A DNA stretch of 64,000 bases from Tubiluchus corallicola. Lineage: Eukaryota; Priapulida; Priapulimorpha; Priapulimorphida; Tubiluchidae. The notes under the pieces were generated by a model that had not been told where the DNA came from, ran no database searches, and saw nothing but the letters and a program-made list of their open reading frames with translations. Of this stretch, positions 1-13,000 are shown piece after piece. Within the stretch, counting starts at the first letter, position 1, and every line of letters starts with the position of its first letter. The stretch spans positions 188,001 through 252,000 of the forward strand of contig JAQGDQ010000100.1 of NCBI GenBank assembly GCA_030141605.1, given 5' to 3'. The position numbers and the translations under genes are program-made.

Positions 1-1029
1 GCCACTATATCTCTCTGGGCACACTAAGGGACAAAACAGAATGAAAATTCATTGGGAATTCAGGCAGATTTTATGCCAAAGACAAACAATCTTGTGATTG
101 TTTGAAATCACGAAAATGCAATAATGAAGGCTCCAATTATAATTCAAACTAAGAAAATGCCTAAAATTTAAGATTTGCTAAAATAGCTAGGTCTACAAAA
201 TCACCCATTCTGTTATTTCTTGCCAACTGTGTAACTATTGCAGTAACCTTACAATAACTTTTTTATCTTTTTTTATAAAATCAGTAGAATTGATGCATAA
301 ATGTAGGTAAAATTTTGGTGAAAAGTCTGCTTTGTATGAACAACACATGATTGGTTATTTCCCCTAGGGCGTATCCTAGACATTTACTTTATTTCTTATT
401 TCACGCATAGTTTTGTTTAATGAACTTTCTATTAACTCCATGTTTTGCTGGAACATAAGCCCCTGTTAAGAGATTACTTACTGTATCTAATATTACCAGG
501 TGTCAGTGATTTCAGTGACATTTATTTTCGACTTGGAACTGAATTTCCATGCAACTAATACTTGATGCCTGCTAATACTACTGCTAACACTTTATTTGTC
601 GGCATGTTGAAGGGAGGGTGATGTTAATGTTGAGTTTTTTGTAACAGCAGTTACTTTCAAGAAATGTTCTTTATGTGTGAGCTATTACTTATGCCTACAT
701 AATAAATTTATTTATTTATTTCATGATGAATTCATTTATTTCATGATGAATAGTTTTTAGAATCGATAAGTGTGACCGTCTGTGTTCTTCCTAAGTCCTA
801 ATTCTAATCAGTTGTATTGTTAAGTACATTTTTCAAGTATTGTTAGGTTTCTATTCAAATTATTTTTATTATATCTCATTTGTGCACTGCTTGTTACCTT
901 CTGTTCTATTTATTAATTTGAGTTGTTTATTTTGTGTATGTAATTGTTGAGTGATTATGTTTATTCTTTGTAAGACAATCTTGTCTTCTCAGACAATTTC
1001 AATGACTGAAAATTTTTCAGCTTTGGACC
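1..1029. other. 5' flank / 5' UTR intron of DCTN1
   Basis: No coding region is visible on either strand. The stretch is AT-rich. A short direct duplication of an ATTTATTTCATGATGAAT unit lies near 713-752. A polypyrimidine-like tract ending in TTTTTCAG at 1013-1020 looks like a 3' splice site nine bases before the DCTN1 ATG, so a non-coding first exon and the promoter probably lie further left, perhaps outside the window. Confidence 0.5.
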
Positions 1030-4000
1030 ATGACTGATAAACCCATTGTGGTCGGCACTAGAGTGGAGGTGATTGGTAAAGACATTTTTGGAACTGTCGC
1101 ATTCGTTGGTGCTACGACTTTTTCCTCTGGAAAGTGGATCGGCGTTATTCTAGATGAGCCAAAAGGCAAGAACAATGGTACTGTACAAGGGAAATCATAC
1201 TTTAAGTGCGAGGACAATTATGGAATATTTGTTCGGCAGTCTCAAGTAAGATTTCTGAAGCACGTTCACTTGAACATGGCACGCAAATATTTTTTTGTTT
1301 TTTTTATGGCGGGTACCTGATAATATTGCACTTTCTCATGTTGTGACAAATTTTTGGTTTTAAGAAATACCCAGCTTAATTATTATGCCAAATTGCCAAT
1401 CATATAAACATCTCTTAATACCAAGAATCATTTATTTTAACTGGTCCATGCCTGTTCACCTAATCTTTAAATTAATTAATATCTCATTTTATAATGTTTT
1501 CAGTTGAACATCTTTGACGACAATGGTGGTCCTGCTGAGAAGACGCCGTCGCGTACATCTTCTCAAGAGAGCCTGAAGAGATTGGCAACATCTGGAATTC
1601 CTGGGCGTACCCCTTCACAAGAGAGTCTAAAGAGGGAGAGCAAAATTCCAGGAAGCAAAAGTAAATTACCAGCAAGCACTCCAGCTAAATCTTCTTCTCA
1701 AGAAAATTTAAAGAAACAGGGTAAAACACCTGCATCACGCAAAGTCCAGGAAAGCAAGATTCCTGCTTCTGCTGCATCAGGCAGTAAAGGTAATAGTACA
1801 ATAAGTAATGCCTTTTGTAAAACTCATCTGCTGTTTATAGTTGCTACATACCAGTGATACTAGATGGTTTCATGTTTCACGAGTGTTAGACGAATACAAA
1901 AAATTAAAATATCTTTTTGCTGTTGCAAATCCTCATAAACTTTGTACATTATGTCAGCTCATATTTGCTGGTTACAGATGTATAATCCTTTTCTTTTTAT
2001 GTGTGGCAATAAAATATGAAGCACTATCAAAGAGCTTGTAAGTTTATAAACCTTGATTTGCTGTTACCTAAGTTTTGATTTGTGTTTTATAATTTCAGAA
2101 AGTTCTCCAAGTGAAAGAAGTTCGCCAGAATCGGATACAGCTAAAGTCTCAAAGCTTCCTACTCCTAGTAGAGGTATATTACTTAATTTGCTTACCTGAT
2201 ATATTGAGTTCTTGACTAACTTGCTTGCAAATATCAATCAGTAGATTGATTTACTTAAGCTTCCTGCAACATCTACAATCAAGCATTAATGAAACATGAG
2301 AAAATTTGCTTATAAACTAATTAGTAGTTTTTTTATCAAAATACACATTACTAAACTAGTTCATATACTTTTTTGTTGCAGCACTAATTAAGCTTAAAGT
2401 CTGGTAAGCACAATATAATAGTTTAATCATAATGTATGTCAAGAAACAAGAGCATGATCCTTGTCTTACTACAACAATTTTCTACTGTATCATTTTTCAT
2501 AAAAGGTTTTTGATGGTTGCTTCATTCACAACATTTCAGAAACACCTCCAAAAACAACTTTAACTGAGCCTGCAAGATCAAAAGAGCCAAGTCCTGCTTC
2601 AAAGGAACCTTCTCCTGCCAAAGACCCAACAAAAATGCCAGTCAGTCAGGTATAATCACCATTTTTTTATTCATTTGCTCACCTTATAGAACAGAATTTG
2701 TATTTGTTGACACTCTTTAAAAATATGATTTTTATTGTTTTGATACTGTAACATTATTTTAGCACAATAAACTATGTTTTTTCTTACACTGCTTGATTTT
2801 ATTTTCATCATGTGTTAGAATGCTTTAGAAGTACATTGCCTGAACCGAGGCTTACTCGCTAGCAATTTGCTTAACAGTATCTGTAAAAACAAATTTATAT
2901 TTGTGTCATTAATCTAGCTTGCTGTGGTTATGTTATACTTGAATATCTTATTTTGCATACACCTTGTGAACCTTATTGTGAGAGTTTAAGAAAAACATTT
3001 AAGATGTAATAGTGTTTTGGAATGTTAGACACTGATGTAATTTTAGCACTATGTTTTGTTAAAAGCATATTTTTGGAAGAGGACTGAGCTTTTAACAATG
3101 TTGAATTGTATTCATATATACACACAAACATTAAATTAATTAATTGCAGGAGATGCTGGATTCGTTAGCATCAAGTGTAACGTCAATTAATGATAACCTC
3201 TCTACCCTTCAACAACAACAAGAGATTGACGGCTGCAAGCTAGAAATAAAAGATCTGAATGAAAAGCTAGAAACTCTGAAAGTTAAACGAGCAGAAGATA
3301 AAAACAAACTGAAGGAATTTGAGAAGGTTAAAATTCAATTACAGCAAGTAAGTTTGATTGAATTGTAACAGACAATTATGGCATTTACTGAGAAGTTTTG
3401 AGAGACAGTCACACCCATATCAACACGAAAAAACTGTTAACGAAAAAGAAAGAAACTGGTTCAAAAAAGTACTTGCTTAATCATAGTACAAGCTTATTGA
3501 CCCTGACAAATATCAGATTGTCCATTTAGCTATTTCTGTCGCATATCATTGTCCAAAATATTGGAGCAATACAAATGAAACTTTCAATAACATTTGATTT
3601 TTTTCTGAAATCACATTTCCTAAACAGTTTGGGAGATGTACTTTTTATTTTGAATGCAACTTCAACACCCTTAAAGTTCGGAAAAGTTCATAGTATGCTA
3701 ATATTGCTATTTTATTGCGGAAAATTCCAATTGGTTGCAGACAAGTCTTTGTGAGTTTGCAAATAGTCAAACACATCTGCAGAGTGATTAGCCTGAAATT
3801 GCTTAAGTGTTCTAAATTAACTTTACAACAAACAACTTTTTATACAAATGCAGGTAAGGATACAGTTTTTAGCAAACAAAAGCTACATGTTGTTTCTTTA
3901 GCACCCTGTGCAAATGAACTGCATAAATCAAGCTTTGTTACTTGCGCAGAATAAACAATTAACATGTGTAAGTAAATCGTTAAACTGCTTGCAGCCATGA

Positions 4001-7000
4001 TGTAAGTTTCATGTTCTGTAAGTCACTCAGTAATGTAAAAATTCGTCACATGTTTGAATTGGCTTGCGCAACAATTGCTTCTGGTTGTTTAACTTGCCAT
4101 GCATTTTCATTTTTATGTTCCAGCTTCTCGAATATAAAGCAAAAATGCAGGAGGCTCATGCCGACCTCAACAAACAGTTACAGCAAGCCAAGAAAGAAGC
4201 AAAAGATGCTGTAGAAGATAAAGAAAGGCATGCTGAGGAGATGGCTGACCTAGCTGAAGCTATGGAAATCGGTACACTCGACAAAGAGATGGCAGAAGAA
4301 AAGGCACGCATTTTTTGTGTTATTTAGCTTCCCCTTAGTATCTCTGTATAAATCTGAGTTTGTTAAGCAAAATGATATGTTAATAAATATGGTCCTATTT
4401 TTGGAGTGATCATTTTTTAACTACTTGTTTTAAATGATTTCTAAAATTAATTAAAGTCTTTCATTATTTATTATACCCAGCTGACGAGTCCTCACCCTCT
4501 GGGGATGGCTCGTGTCTACAGAGGTTATGGAAGCTAAAAGCCCAAGGAATATAAGTGCAGTAGCACTATATTAGATACGACCACTTGAAGTCACAGTTAA
4601 ATAAGTTTTTATAGATTTGTGGAACAAGGCCATTGTTACAGAGCCTTCCTCCTACCTAGCTACCACCAAGACTAAATGTACAGCAAGCCACATATAGTTC
4701 AGTTAAGTTCAGCCAAGTGTCCAGGTCACAAAAAATCACTAAAATGGGACAGGATTGACCTTAACCAATCAGAAATGATGCTCAAATGAGTTTATCAATG
4801 AGAAAATGGGATTTTCCTAAATGAATTAACGAATGAAAGATTAGTTTTTGGTATTCAAATTTAAAAGGTGGTTTGATCTGAAATGCTTGGTTACACTTGA
4901 CTGAGTTTGCTTGCTATACATTGTAGGCATGTCGAGGTTACGCAATGGTCATGAAGCAGTATCCACAGTGCAATATTGTACATAAAATATATTTTTTGTA
5001 TTAGCTAGGGCAAGAAAAAGTTTGTTTGTTTTGTGTAATTGTGCCATTTTCGGTTTACATTTGTTTCTGTCAAATTTTCAGGCAGAGCAATTGCAGGCAG
5101 AGATTACACAGCTCAAGGAAAAACTGGAAGAAGTTACATTAGATTATGAAATTTTAAAGCAGGAAATAAGTGAAGAAGGTATGTAACATAAATTTGTTTT
5201 TGTTAACAGGTTGTAGACAGGATTTACTAAGGTCAAGAGATGTTCCTATAAACAATTTGAGCGTAGGCAATATTCTGCCATGTCTGCCTATAATTTTCCC
5301 TGACCTAGCCCAATCTGCACAGTCTTTTCTGAATGTCGTCTTTCTGCAAAACCTGGAAAAATCTTTAATACTTGTCATTTTGAATGCTTTCTATTTTCTA
5401 TATTGTCTATTACATTGGCTAAGTTGGTTAGTCTGTAAATGTGTGTTGATTTTTGTACATGCTGAGTGCTTAATAAAATTTTACATTTTTATAAACCATA
5501 CATTTTGTAGGCGCTGAGGGCGTTGCTACAACGTATCACATGAAACAACTGGAGCAGCAGTGTGAACGTCTTAAAGAGGCTCTTGTTAAGTACGTGTTAT
5601 ACTTATTACTGACTCTTGTACATATTGTAACATTATGACAAAGTTCCTAAAACATATAGTTTGATTAATTTAGACAAAATAAATGAGAGGTCTGCAATAG
5701 TTTCTACTGTTACATTTTTGTTACTACAGGATTACCTAATATATGAAGAGTAAAATGTGTAGATACAAATGCTATACATTGAAATTTGCCAATTTTTGTT
5801 TACAATGGGTAAAAAAATTTTAGTTACTGCATAGATTTAGAAAATTAGGACTGTCTGCTTCTAGTGATTTGAGTATTTATTTTCCAAAAAAGACATTGAG
5901 AGAAGTCTGATAACATGCAATCTTTATATCCACTGTGGTGATTTCATTGGAATGCATTTGTAAAAAATAAGGTATTTATGTACACCTTTCAAAAATGCAA
6001 GCAAGGAAGAATTGTTTTTAGAATTTAATTTGTAAATTTTTTTTATTTGTCACTATAGTGCAACTCGAATTGAACACAATGCAAGTTTATTTAATGCTGT
6101 AATTTTAATGTTCCTGGATGCGAGTTTCCGTATTATTCAAGAAACACTGTATTTAAATTATAGAATGAGAGATCTGTCAGCATTAGATAAGCAAGAAAGT
6201 CAGTCCTTGTCTAAGGAAAATGAAAAACTAAAGCAACAGATAGCTGGTTTAACCAAGGACAAGGAAAAGCTGGCCAAAGATATAACTGAAGCAGAAGACC
6301 AGCTAAATGAACTGAAAGAGCAAGTATGTGACTATTTAAACAAATTACCGAGAACTAAATAACCCAAGTTCACATTTAATACAATAAGAACGTTATTTGA
6401 AAGTATTACTTACATCTTATGGACTTTGGCTTTCTAAATTAGATTTCTTCGTGTGTGAATTCCAGTAAGACTTCTAGAAATATTTTTAGAATCTTTGTTT
6501 GGTAAAAATGTAGTATTTAAACAGCTAATAAATGTTTGTGTGTTTGCCAAACTTGAGCAAAGGTAAAACAAATCATTCAAGATTTTAAAACTTCTACTAA
6601 CAATTGCTAACTAAACTGCAGAAGTGCATAGAAAATGGTAGTTTTATTGCATATAATAGAATCAACAATTGCGTCCTAAGGACAGGTGTGTGGCAAAATC
6701 TGTAAAGTCTGACTTTAAAATAGAGTAAGTATAATGATCTTGTGATTTCTTTACAGGTTGATGCTGCACTTGGGGCTGAAGAAATGGTTGAAAATCTGAC
6801 TGAAAGAAACTTGACTTTGGAAGAGAGAATCACGGAACTTGAAGAAAATGTTGCTGATCTGGTATAGTGCTTTCAAATATCAGTGTCAAAATATTAATTT
6901 AAACTTGCTAAGGTTATAATTTTGGCCAGTTATTCCTTCCTATTTTATGACATAAAACTTGGGCTCGAATTCTATGGTTTATTAATATCTAGACAAACAA

Positions 7001-10000
7001 AACAGTTCATTTTGTGCTCAACCCATGTCCACAAAAACAAAAAACACATAGGACCAATATTCTATTGAGATAGTCTGCTCTATGTAAATACATTACTCCC
7101 CAAGTAGTTGCACGGGAATGTCAAACCTTCTAATTATTTTTTATAAGATTGTTTTAACATCATCAAAAGTTTCTGTGGGAAACGTTGCTATTGTGCTCAT
7201 ACTACTTATTTATGTATGAGATAAAAGGGTTTAACATTTACTGCAGCAGATAACAGTAATTGTTTTAGATCTCCATGCACACGATACATCTTTTTAACAC
7301 GTGTTACCTGTGAGGCTGATGACATTGTTTTAACTGTGAACAGCAAGTGAGTTTTTTGCTGATTTTGCCTATTTTATTTATCAGCTTAAAAATTCTCTGA
7401 AAAGGTTTATTATTTTACATTTTAGGAAAGCCTACATGAGATGAATGAGGAGCTACAAGAGAACTTTCGGGAAAACGAACTGGAACTGCGAGAACAACTT
7501 GATTTAGCACAAGCCAAAGTGCGAGAGGTGGGCTTAGTCAACAAAAGTCAATGCTTAATCTGAATATTATTTTGAATCAACTGTTTGGTTTCTTTTTGAC
7601 TAAATTGAGCTTTTTTAGGCTGAGAGGAAAACTGATGCAGCTCAAGAGACGGTTGCAGACTATGAACAAACAATAGTCAAATTCAGGAACTTGGTCACTC
7701 AGCTGCAAGAACGCATTGAAGAAATGTCAAATCAGCAGCTGGAGAACAAACCTGATGCTGGCACAGCACCCCCAGTGGAAAAATTTGACATTAAAGTGAA
7801 GATTGCTGAAACGAAAGCTCATGCCAAGGTTAGAGTTAAATGAATCTTATAGCGTTTTTCTTTAATTATTTAGTAAATGGTTATTACATTTTATGATGAG
7901 ATTTACATTCAACTTTACTTCAAAGATTAATTATTCACAGCATAAAAGCAGAACATTTCTATTATTAAATACAGTGATACACCCATGTATAATGTATTTT
8001 GTAATAGTGTTTAGGGTGTTAGTTTTTCGATAATTATATATTGTTATACATTAAAAAGCTTTCTGTATTTTATAGGCTATTGATATGGAACTTCGTAAAC
8101 TGGAAGTCAAGCAAGCAAACGAGCACATTCAGCTGCTCTGTGCATTTATGCCAGATGCATTCATGGCACGAGGAAGTAAGACTAACACTATTATTAGATG
8201 TAACTTTCATAATTGTTGCCCACCACTAGCTATTTTTTACACATATCATTGTTTACTTTTTTGTCACAGATAAAGACAAAAAATAAAATTACCTTTTATC
8301 TTTTCTATCAATATTTTCAGCATCTTTTTAAAGTATTTTCATGTTAAAGTTATAAACACTGGAAAATGTCATTGTACACGAATAGCTGTGCATATAAATA
8401 GTGCTTAAAGTGTGCCTGGTCTATTAGGGCCTAAAATTAAAGACCCCACACCTAAAGAAAAAACAATGTCTCGCCTGCACACACATTTAGTTTTCTTACT
8501 TTTAATTAGTTATAAGCTTATTTAGTTATAATTAGTTATCTTCCCTCACTAATTGATAACTTTGAAATTAATTAAATTGAGGTATATGTTTGTTTACTTG
8601 CAGATGACCACGATGCTGTCCTTGTATTACTACTCATTTCTCGCATACACCATAAGGCAGAATTATTGGCTGAACAGATAAAAGAAAAGGTGAGTTGTTA
8701 TTCTTACCTTCTGCTTAGTTGTTAGTTCTTCATCAACTTGTTTTTCTGTTTGTATGAATTGCAAAAATTTGTTTTGAAAAGAAGCTACAATTTACAAACT
8801 TGTAGGCTCGAGGGCATATCAAGCTTTAATTTGCCTTTTAAAAGCCTTGCAAAGTTTCAATATATGTATTGTTCAAGGACTACTATACAACAGGCTAGCG
8901 GAGGCGATCTATTTTTAACATTTAGTGCTAATAATTTGGACATATTTATCCCCCATGGTGACCTATAGCATGCCACAATACACATAGATTCATCTAGTAA
9001 TTTAAAAACAGTGGTACCTATGATATCCCCCTCCCCCCCCCCCCAAAAAAACACCATATCTGCAACTCATTGTGTCCCGAAGATTACCTGTCACTTTCTA
9101 TAGAGAATAAACAGACTGCACCATTTTGTCAGGACTATATAAACTCATTCATAGGTTCCTCTGTGTAAATTAGAATACATGAAATTACTGCACTCACCAT
9201 TTTGCAGAGATGTTTGCCACAATTAGTCGGCTAGTCAGGATGTTCATGAGCTTGTTGCGGCAGCAGACTGTGTGAGTTGACTTCTTCACAAAACACAAGC
9301 CAGTTGTTACGAATTCGAACGTGAATGTGTGGGGCACTGTAAGACCTCCCCTAGACACTTCTTCAATGAACATTTTCATTTCCTCAGAAAGGAGAGGCTC
9401 ATCCTCTGGAAAAGAAATGTCATTTTGGCACTTACTCGCCAACCAACCTGCGACATATGCACACGCGTTCAGTTCAGTTTTGGAAAGAGTCTCGTCCACA
9501 CAAATCTCCATAATTTTGGCATCGTCGAAATCAATTCCATTGCATGTGTGCAACTGGATTTCGGATGATGTGTCGGTGTCCACAAACTCCAGGAATGATG
9601 CAGAGAAACACGCCAGTCTCCGCTTGAATGCTGAACAGACATCTCCAGCTTGCATGAATGCATTGCCCCCCCTTGACTGCCTGTAAACTGAGAACTCACC
9701 CTCTATTCTGTCACTCTGAAGTTCACGCAATAATACGTAGTGAAATCCAACAGAAAACAAGTGCCTACAGATAGCGAGGAGTCCCTCCGTGGTCTGAATC
9801 AAAGCTTTTCGCGTATCATGTGTCAGGCATTCAATTCTATTTGGTCCGTGTCCTGATTCGGTTTGCTTAAACAGAGTCAACAACGATTGAAGAGTATTAG
9901 ATGTATCTTGTTGAACAGATCGATCAGGGTCTCTCATCCTCGTGTCTTGACCTCTGGCAGAAACATTTACCACATTCCACCAGCGTAGCACTTGCTGAAT

Positions 10001-13000
10001 GAATTCTGCAGTGTCCTGGGCTCCTCGAAGTCTCAGCGATGCAACGACACGATCGTTGAACACCCTCAGGACATGTTGCACATTCTGGAGCTGAAGTTTC
10101 GATGGGAAGACTGCAGAATATGTCAAAGGTGTTGACTTCAGCACATTGTCTTTCTCAGCTTTGTAAAGACTTTTTACTTCAGCAAATGAGCCAACAGTTT
10201 TCTTGTCAAACGATAATCTCAACCACTGTAGCAGCCTCCTTCACGACAGAGAATTGATATGCAGCAGTCAGCTTGTGAACGGGGGTCACTGATATCACGC
10301 TGGGGCCACCATGTAGACATTTAGCCATCACACATAGCATTGATGTAGCTTTACTGTCTGGCTCATTTTTTGCCATGCCATTTAGCACACCCCCTGAAAA
10401 AGCCACTGTTGGGCGTATTTTCACTTCATCCACCAATAGCATACAGTGTTTCTGCTCAGAACTTTTCACTTTCTGAAATGTTTTACCTAGCACCTTGTCA
10501 ATATCTGTCGATGAAATAACTGACTGCTGCTTTCTTTTGCTGGGTGGCACTAAAAAGTCACGCAGTTGTTCGTAATTGCAATGGGGAAATGACTCTATTG
10601 CAAAGCAATAATCAGACACTGTGAAAGTCTTATCACATAATAGTCGAAGCTGTCGTGTTAGAAATTTGAGCTTCTTGGCTTTAGCATTAACACTAGGAGA
10701 TTGTTCTCGATTTTGAGCTAGTTCAAGTTCAAGAGACTTTGTCACTTTGTTGACAATATCATCAACATGATGAATGTGGTTGACAACAGAATTCACAACC
10801 GCGAAAAATTGTGAGTAAGAGGACAGCCCATTGTTCGGACTGAGGATTTTACTTAATGGCACACTGATCCCGTTTTTGAAAGCATACAGAGTAAGAGGGG
10901 AACACAAGGTAGGCTTATTGTGAACAATAATTGACATATAACATTGACTGTGGTCCTCTTATGCAGGTCTTTCTCAGGAGTGAATTCATTGAGAGAAGTT
11001 ATTTTATCCTTTTTAAAGAAATAATTCAGCTGCTGGTCCTCAGTTTTTGGAGGGCGAGGTGGTGGCTTTGGAGTGGGCAAGCATGATGTTGGAACGTTGA
11101 AAATACTGGGTGGATCCACTGTCCTGATGTGACCACCTGGAATTTTGACCATTTGAATGTCCGATGGCCAATGCTTTTCGCAAATGAAAAATTTCGATGG
11201 ATCAACAACAAAGCCTTCGCGTGGGGGAAGAACACTTAGCCATTTCTGTTTTTCTACATGATCTCTTGGCAGTCTGAACACACGACACTTGTTCTCTGTG
11301 TCATAGTTACCTTTGCATTTCACAACACCACACTTGTTAGGCATGCTGCTGAGCACAGATGTATAAAATCCACAAGAAATTTTGAAAATAATCCCCAAAG
11401 AAACAAACACAAGCACGAAAACAACGCTTCATTTGACTTTGAACAATGACACATTAACAATGACAAAGCACTACTTTCAGTAAAACACACTTACGCCTAA
11501 AGTAGTGCGCTATTTAAGAAGTAAAAATGAACACTAATTTCCTTTGATACATAAAATGAACAATTGGTACTTTTCTCCTGTAAGGTAAAGAACCAATTAA
11601 ATGAAAAATAATACTCGCTATCTACTGATCCGCCCATTCTTTAATTTCCAAGATCACTACTCTCTAAAGCGCACTATTTCTAGATTACGTTCATTACGAG
11701 TATTGATCGCCTCCGCTGCCAGAATCAGTGATCTGACTGTGCACGTCCTGTGTATAGTAGTCCTTGGTATTGTTGTATAGTATTCTTGCAATTCATGCCT
11801 TTGTTTCCAGCCCTATTATCTAATTCTAAAAGTCTGTGCTGTGATAGATGTACTTCCAACTCAAGTCAACACCAGAAATGAATAATTAAGCTACATTTTC
11901 ACACCTAAGCTTTTGCATTAACAGTGTTACAGGAACAGTTTTATAAATGTTATTTGTGTTTCAAGCTCAAAGAAGATTATTACTATAACTTGAACAAATT
12001 TAAAATCTATTTCTTTTTTTTTGGATGTCACACTAACAAGGAAAGATCATTTCTGCAAACTGATTAATATACAAAACACGAAACAATATGATTGCATATT
12101 GAAAATGTGTGTAAGACTTTACGAAAATGATCTGTATGTGTGTGTTTTTTTTGTAGTTTGAGGTTCCTTCTCCACTGACGAAGGAGCACGTTATAAAAAC
12201 TCACAAAGCTGAGTTGGCAAGTTATGCGAGCTTGGTTATACATTATCTAGTCAATTTACAGACGATCATGCAACAGTTTAAAAAGTATGTGATTATATAC
12301 AGTGGGACCTCGACTTACGAAAAAACCTTATTATACGAAAAATTCAGAATACAAATTGGGCTTCGAAGAAATTTCCATCCCATCTAACGAAAAAATATTC
12401 AAGATACGAAACAAAAATCGAAAGTGCCGCCCGACAGCGGTCCTCCCAGAATCCATTTCTTAGCATCACGTGAATGCTGTGTTGTGCTCTTATCTCACGT
12501 GAACGCAATCAATAACCATGGGTTCGAAAAATATGAAAGTGGCATGCCTTTAAGTGCTATCTCAGGGGAGTATAAGAAAACACTTCGACGATCGGTCATT
12601 AATTAACATTTCTTTCGGGTGGGTACAATATTTACACTTTATACAACTCTTTTCGGGGGCTGGAACAAATTACGCCATTTATATGGTAAATCTTGTCTCA
12701 TAATACGAAAATTCTAAGATACGAAAGCCCCTCCGGAACAAATTAATTTCGTATCTCAAGGTATCACTGTACTTTGGCATAATTAATTATTACCCAAACG
12801 ATGATCTTTTCAAAACTACCTGGCGACCTCATTTGGTGGTTTTGTCAAATATTTTCTATAATGTTTTGCGGTAATGAAGGATTAATAAAATTGTTTAAGT
12901 TAAAAATTTACTCTGTTTTCAATATACAGTTCTGCCTTAAACTATCACCTTTTACTGATAATTCACTTAACAGCTGTGAAATTTTTGCCACTGATTTTTT

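Larger units (their letters stand above)
8874..11766 (-). mobile_element. P-element-superfamily DNA transposon, 2893 bp
   Basis: The element lies in DCTN1 intron 14, antisense to the host gene. It has a perfect 16-bp terminal inverted repeat, CAAGGACTACTATACA at 8874-8889 and its complement at 11751-11766, flanked by exact 8-bp duplications. A second, internal inverted repeat, AGCGGAGGCGATC, lies at 8897-8909 and 11705-11717, reminiscent of the subterminal inverted repeats of Drosophila P. The ends start CA and finish TG, as in P. Inside, three minus-strand open frames encode a THAP DNA-binding domain and P-type transposase regions. The open frames are long and the ends exact, so insertion is not very old, but the frames are not continuous, so this copy is probably non-autonomous unless introns restore it. 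Confidence 0.92.

Noticed and set aside
4064-4123. Upstream ATG extending the 4124-4303 exon
   Set aside because: The preceding bases are a normal polypyrimidine tract and CAG acceptor, and the phase from exon 5 fits a start at 4124.
9321-9699. Open frames on the plus strand and a second minus-strand frame within the P-element
   Set aside because: They are shadows of the transposase C-terminal frame, which alone has family motifs.
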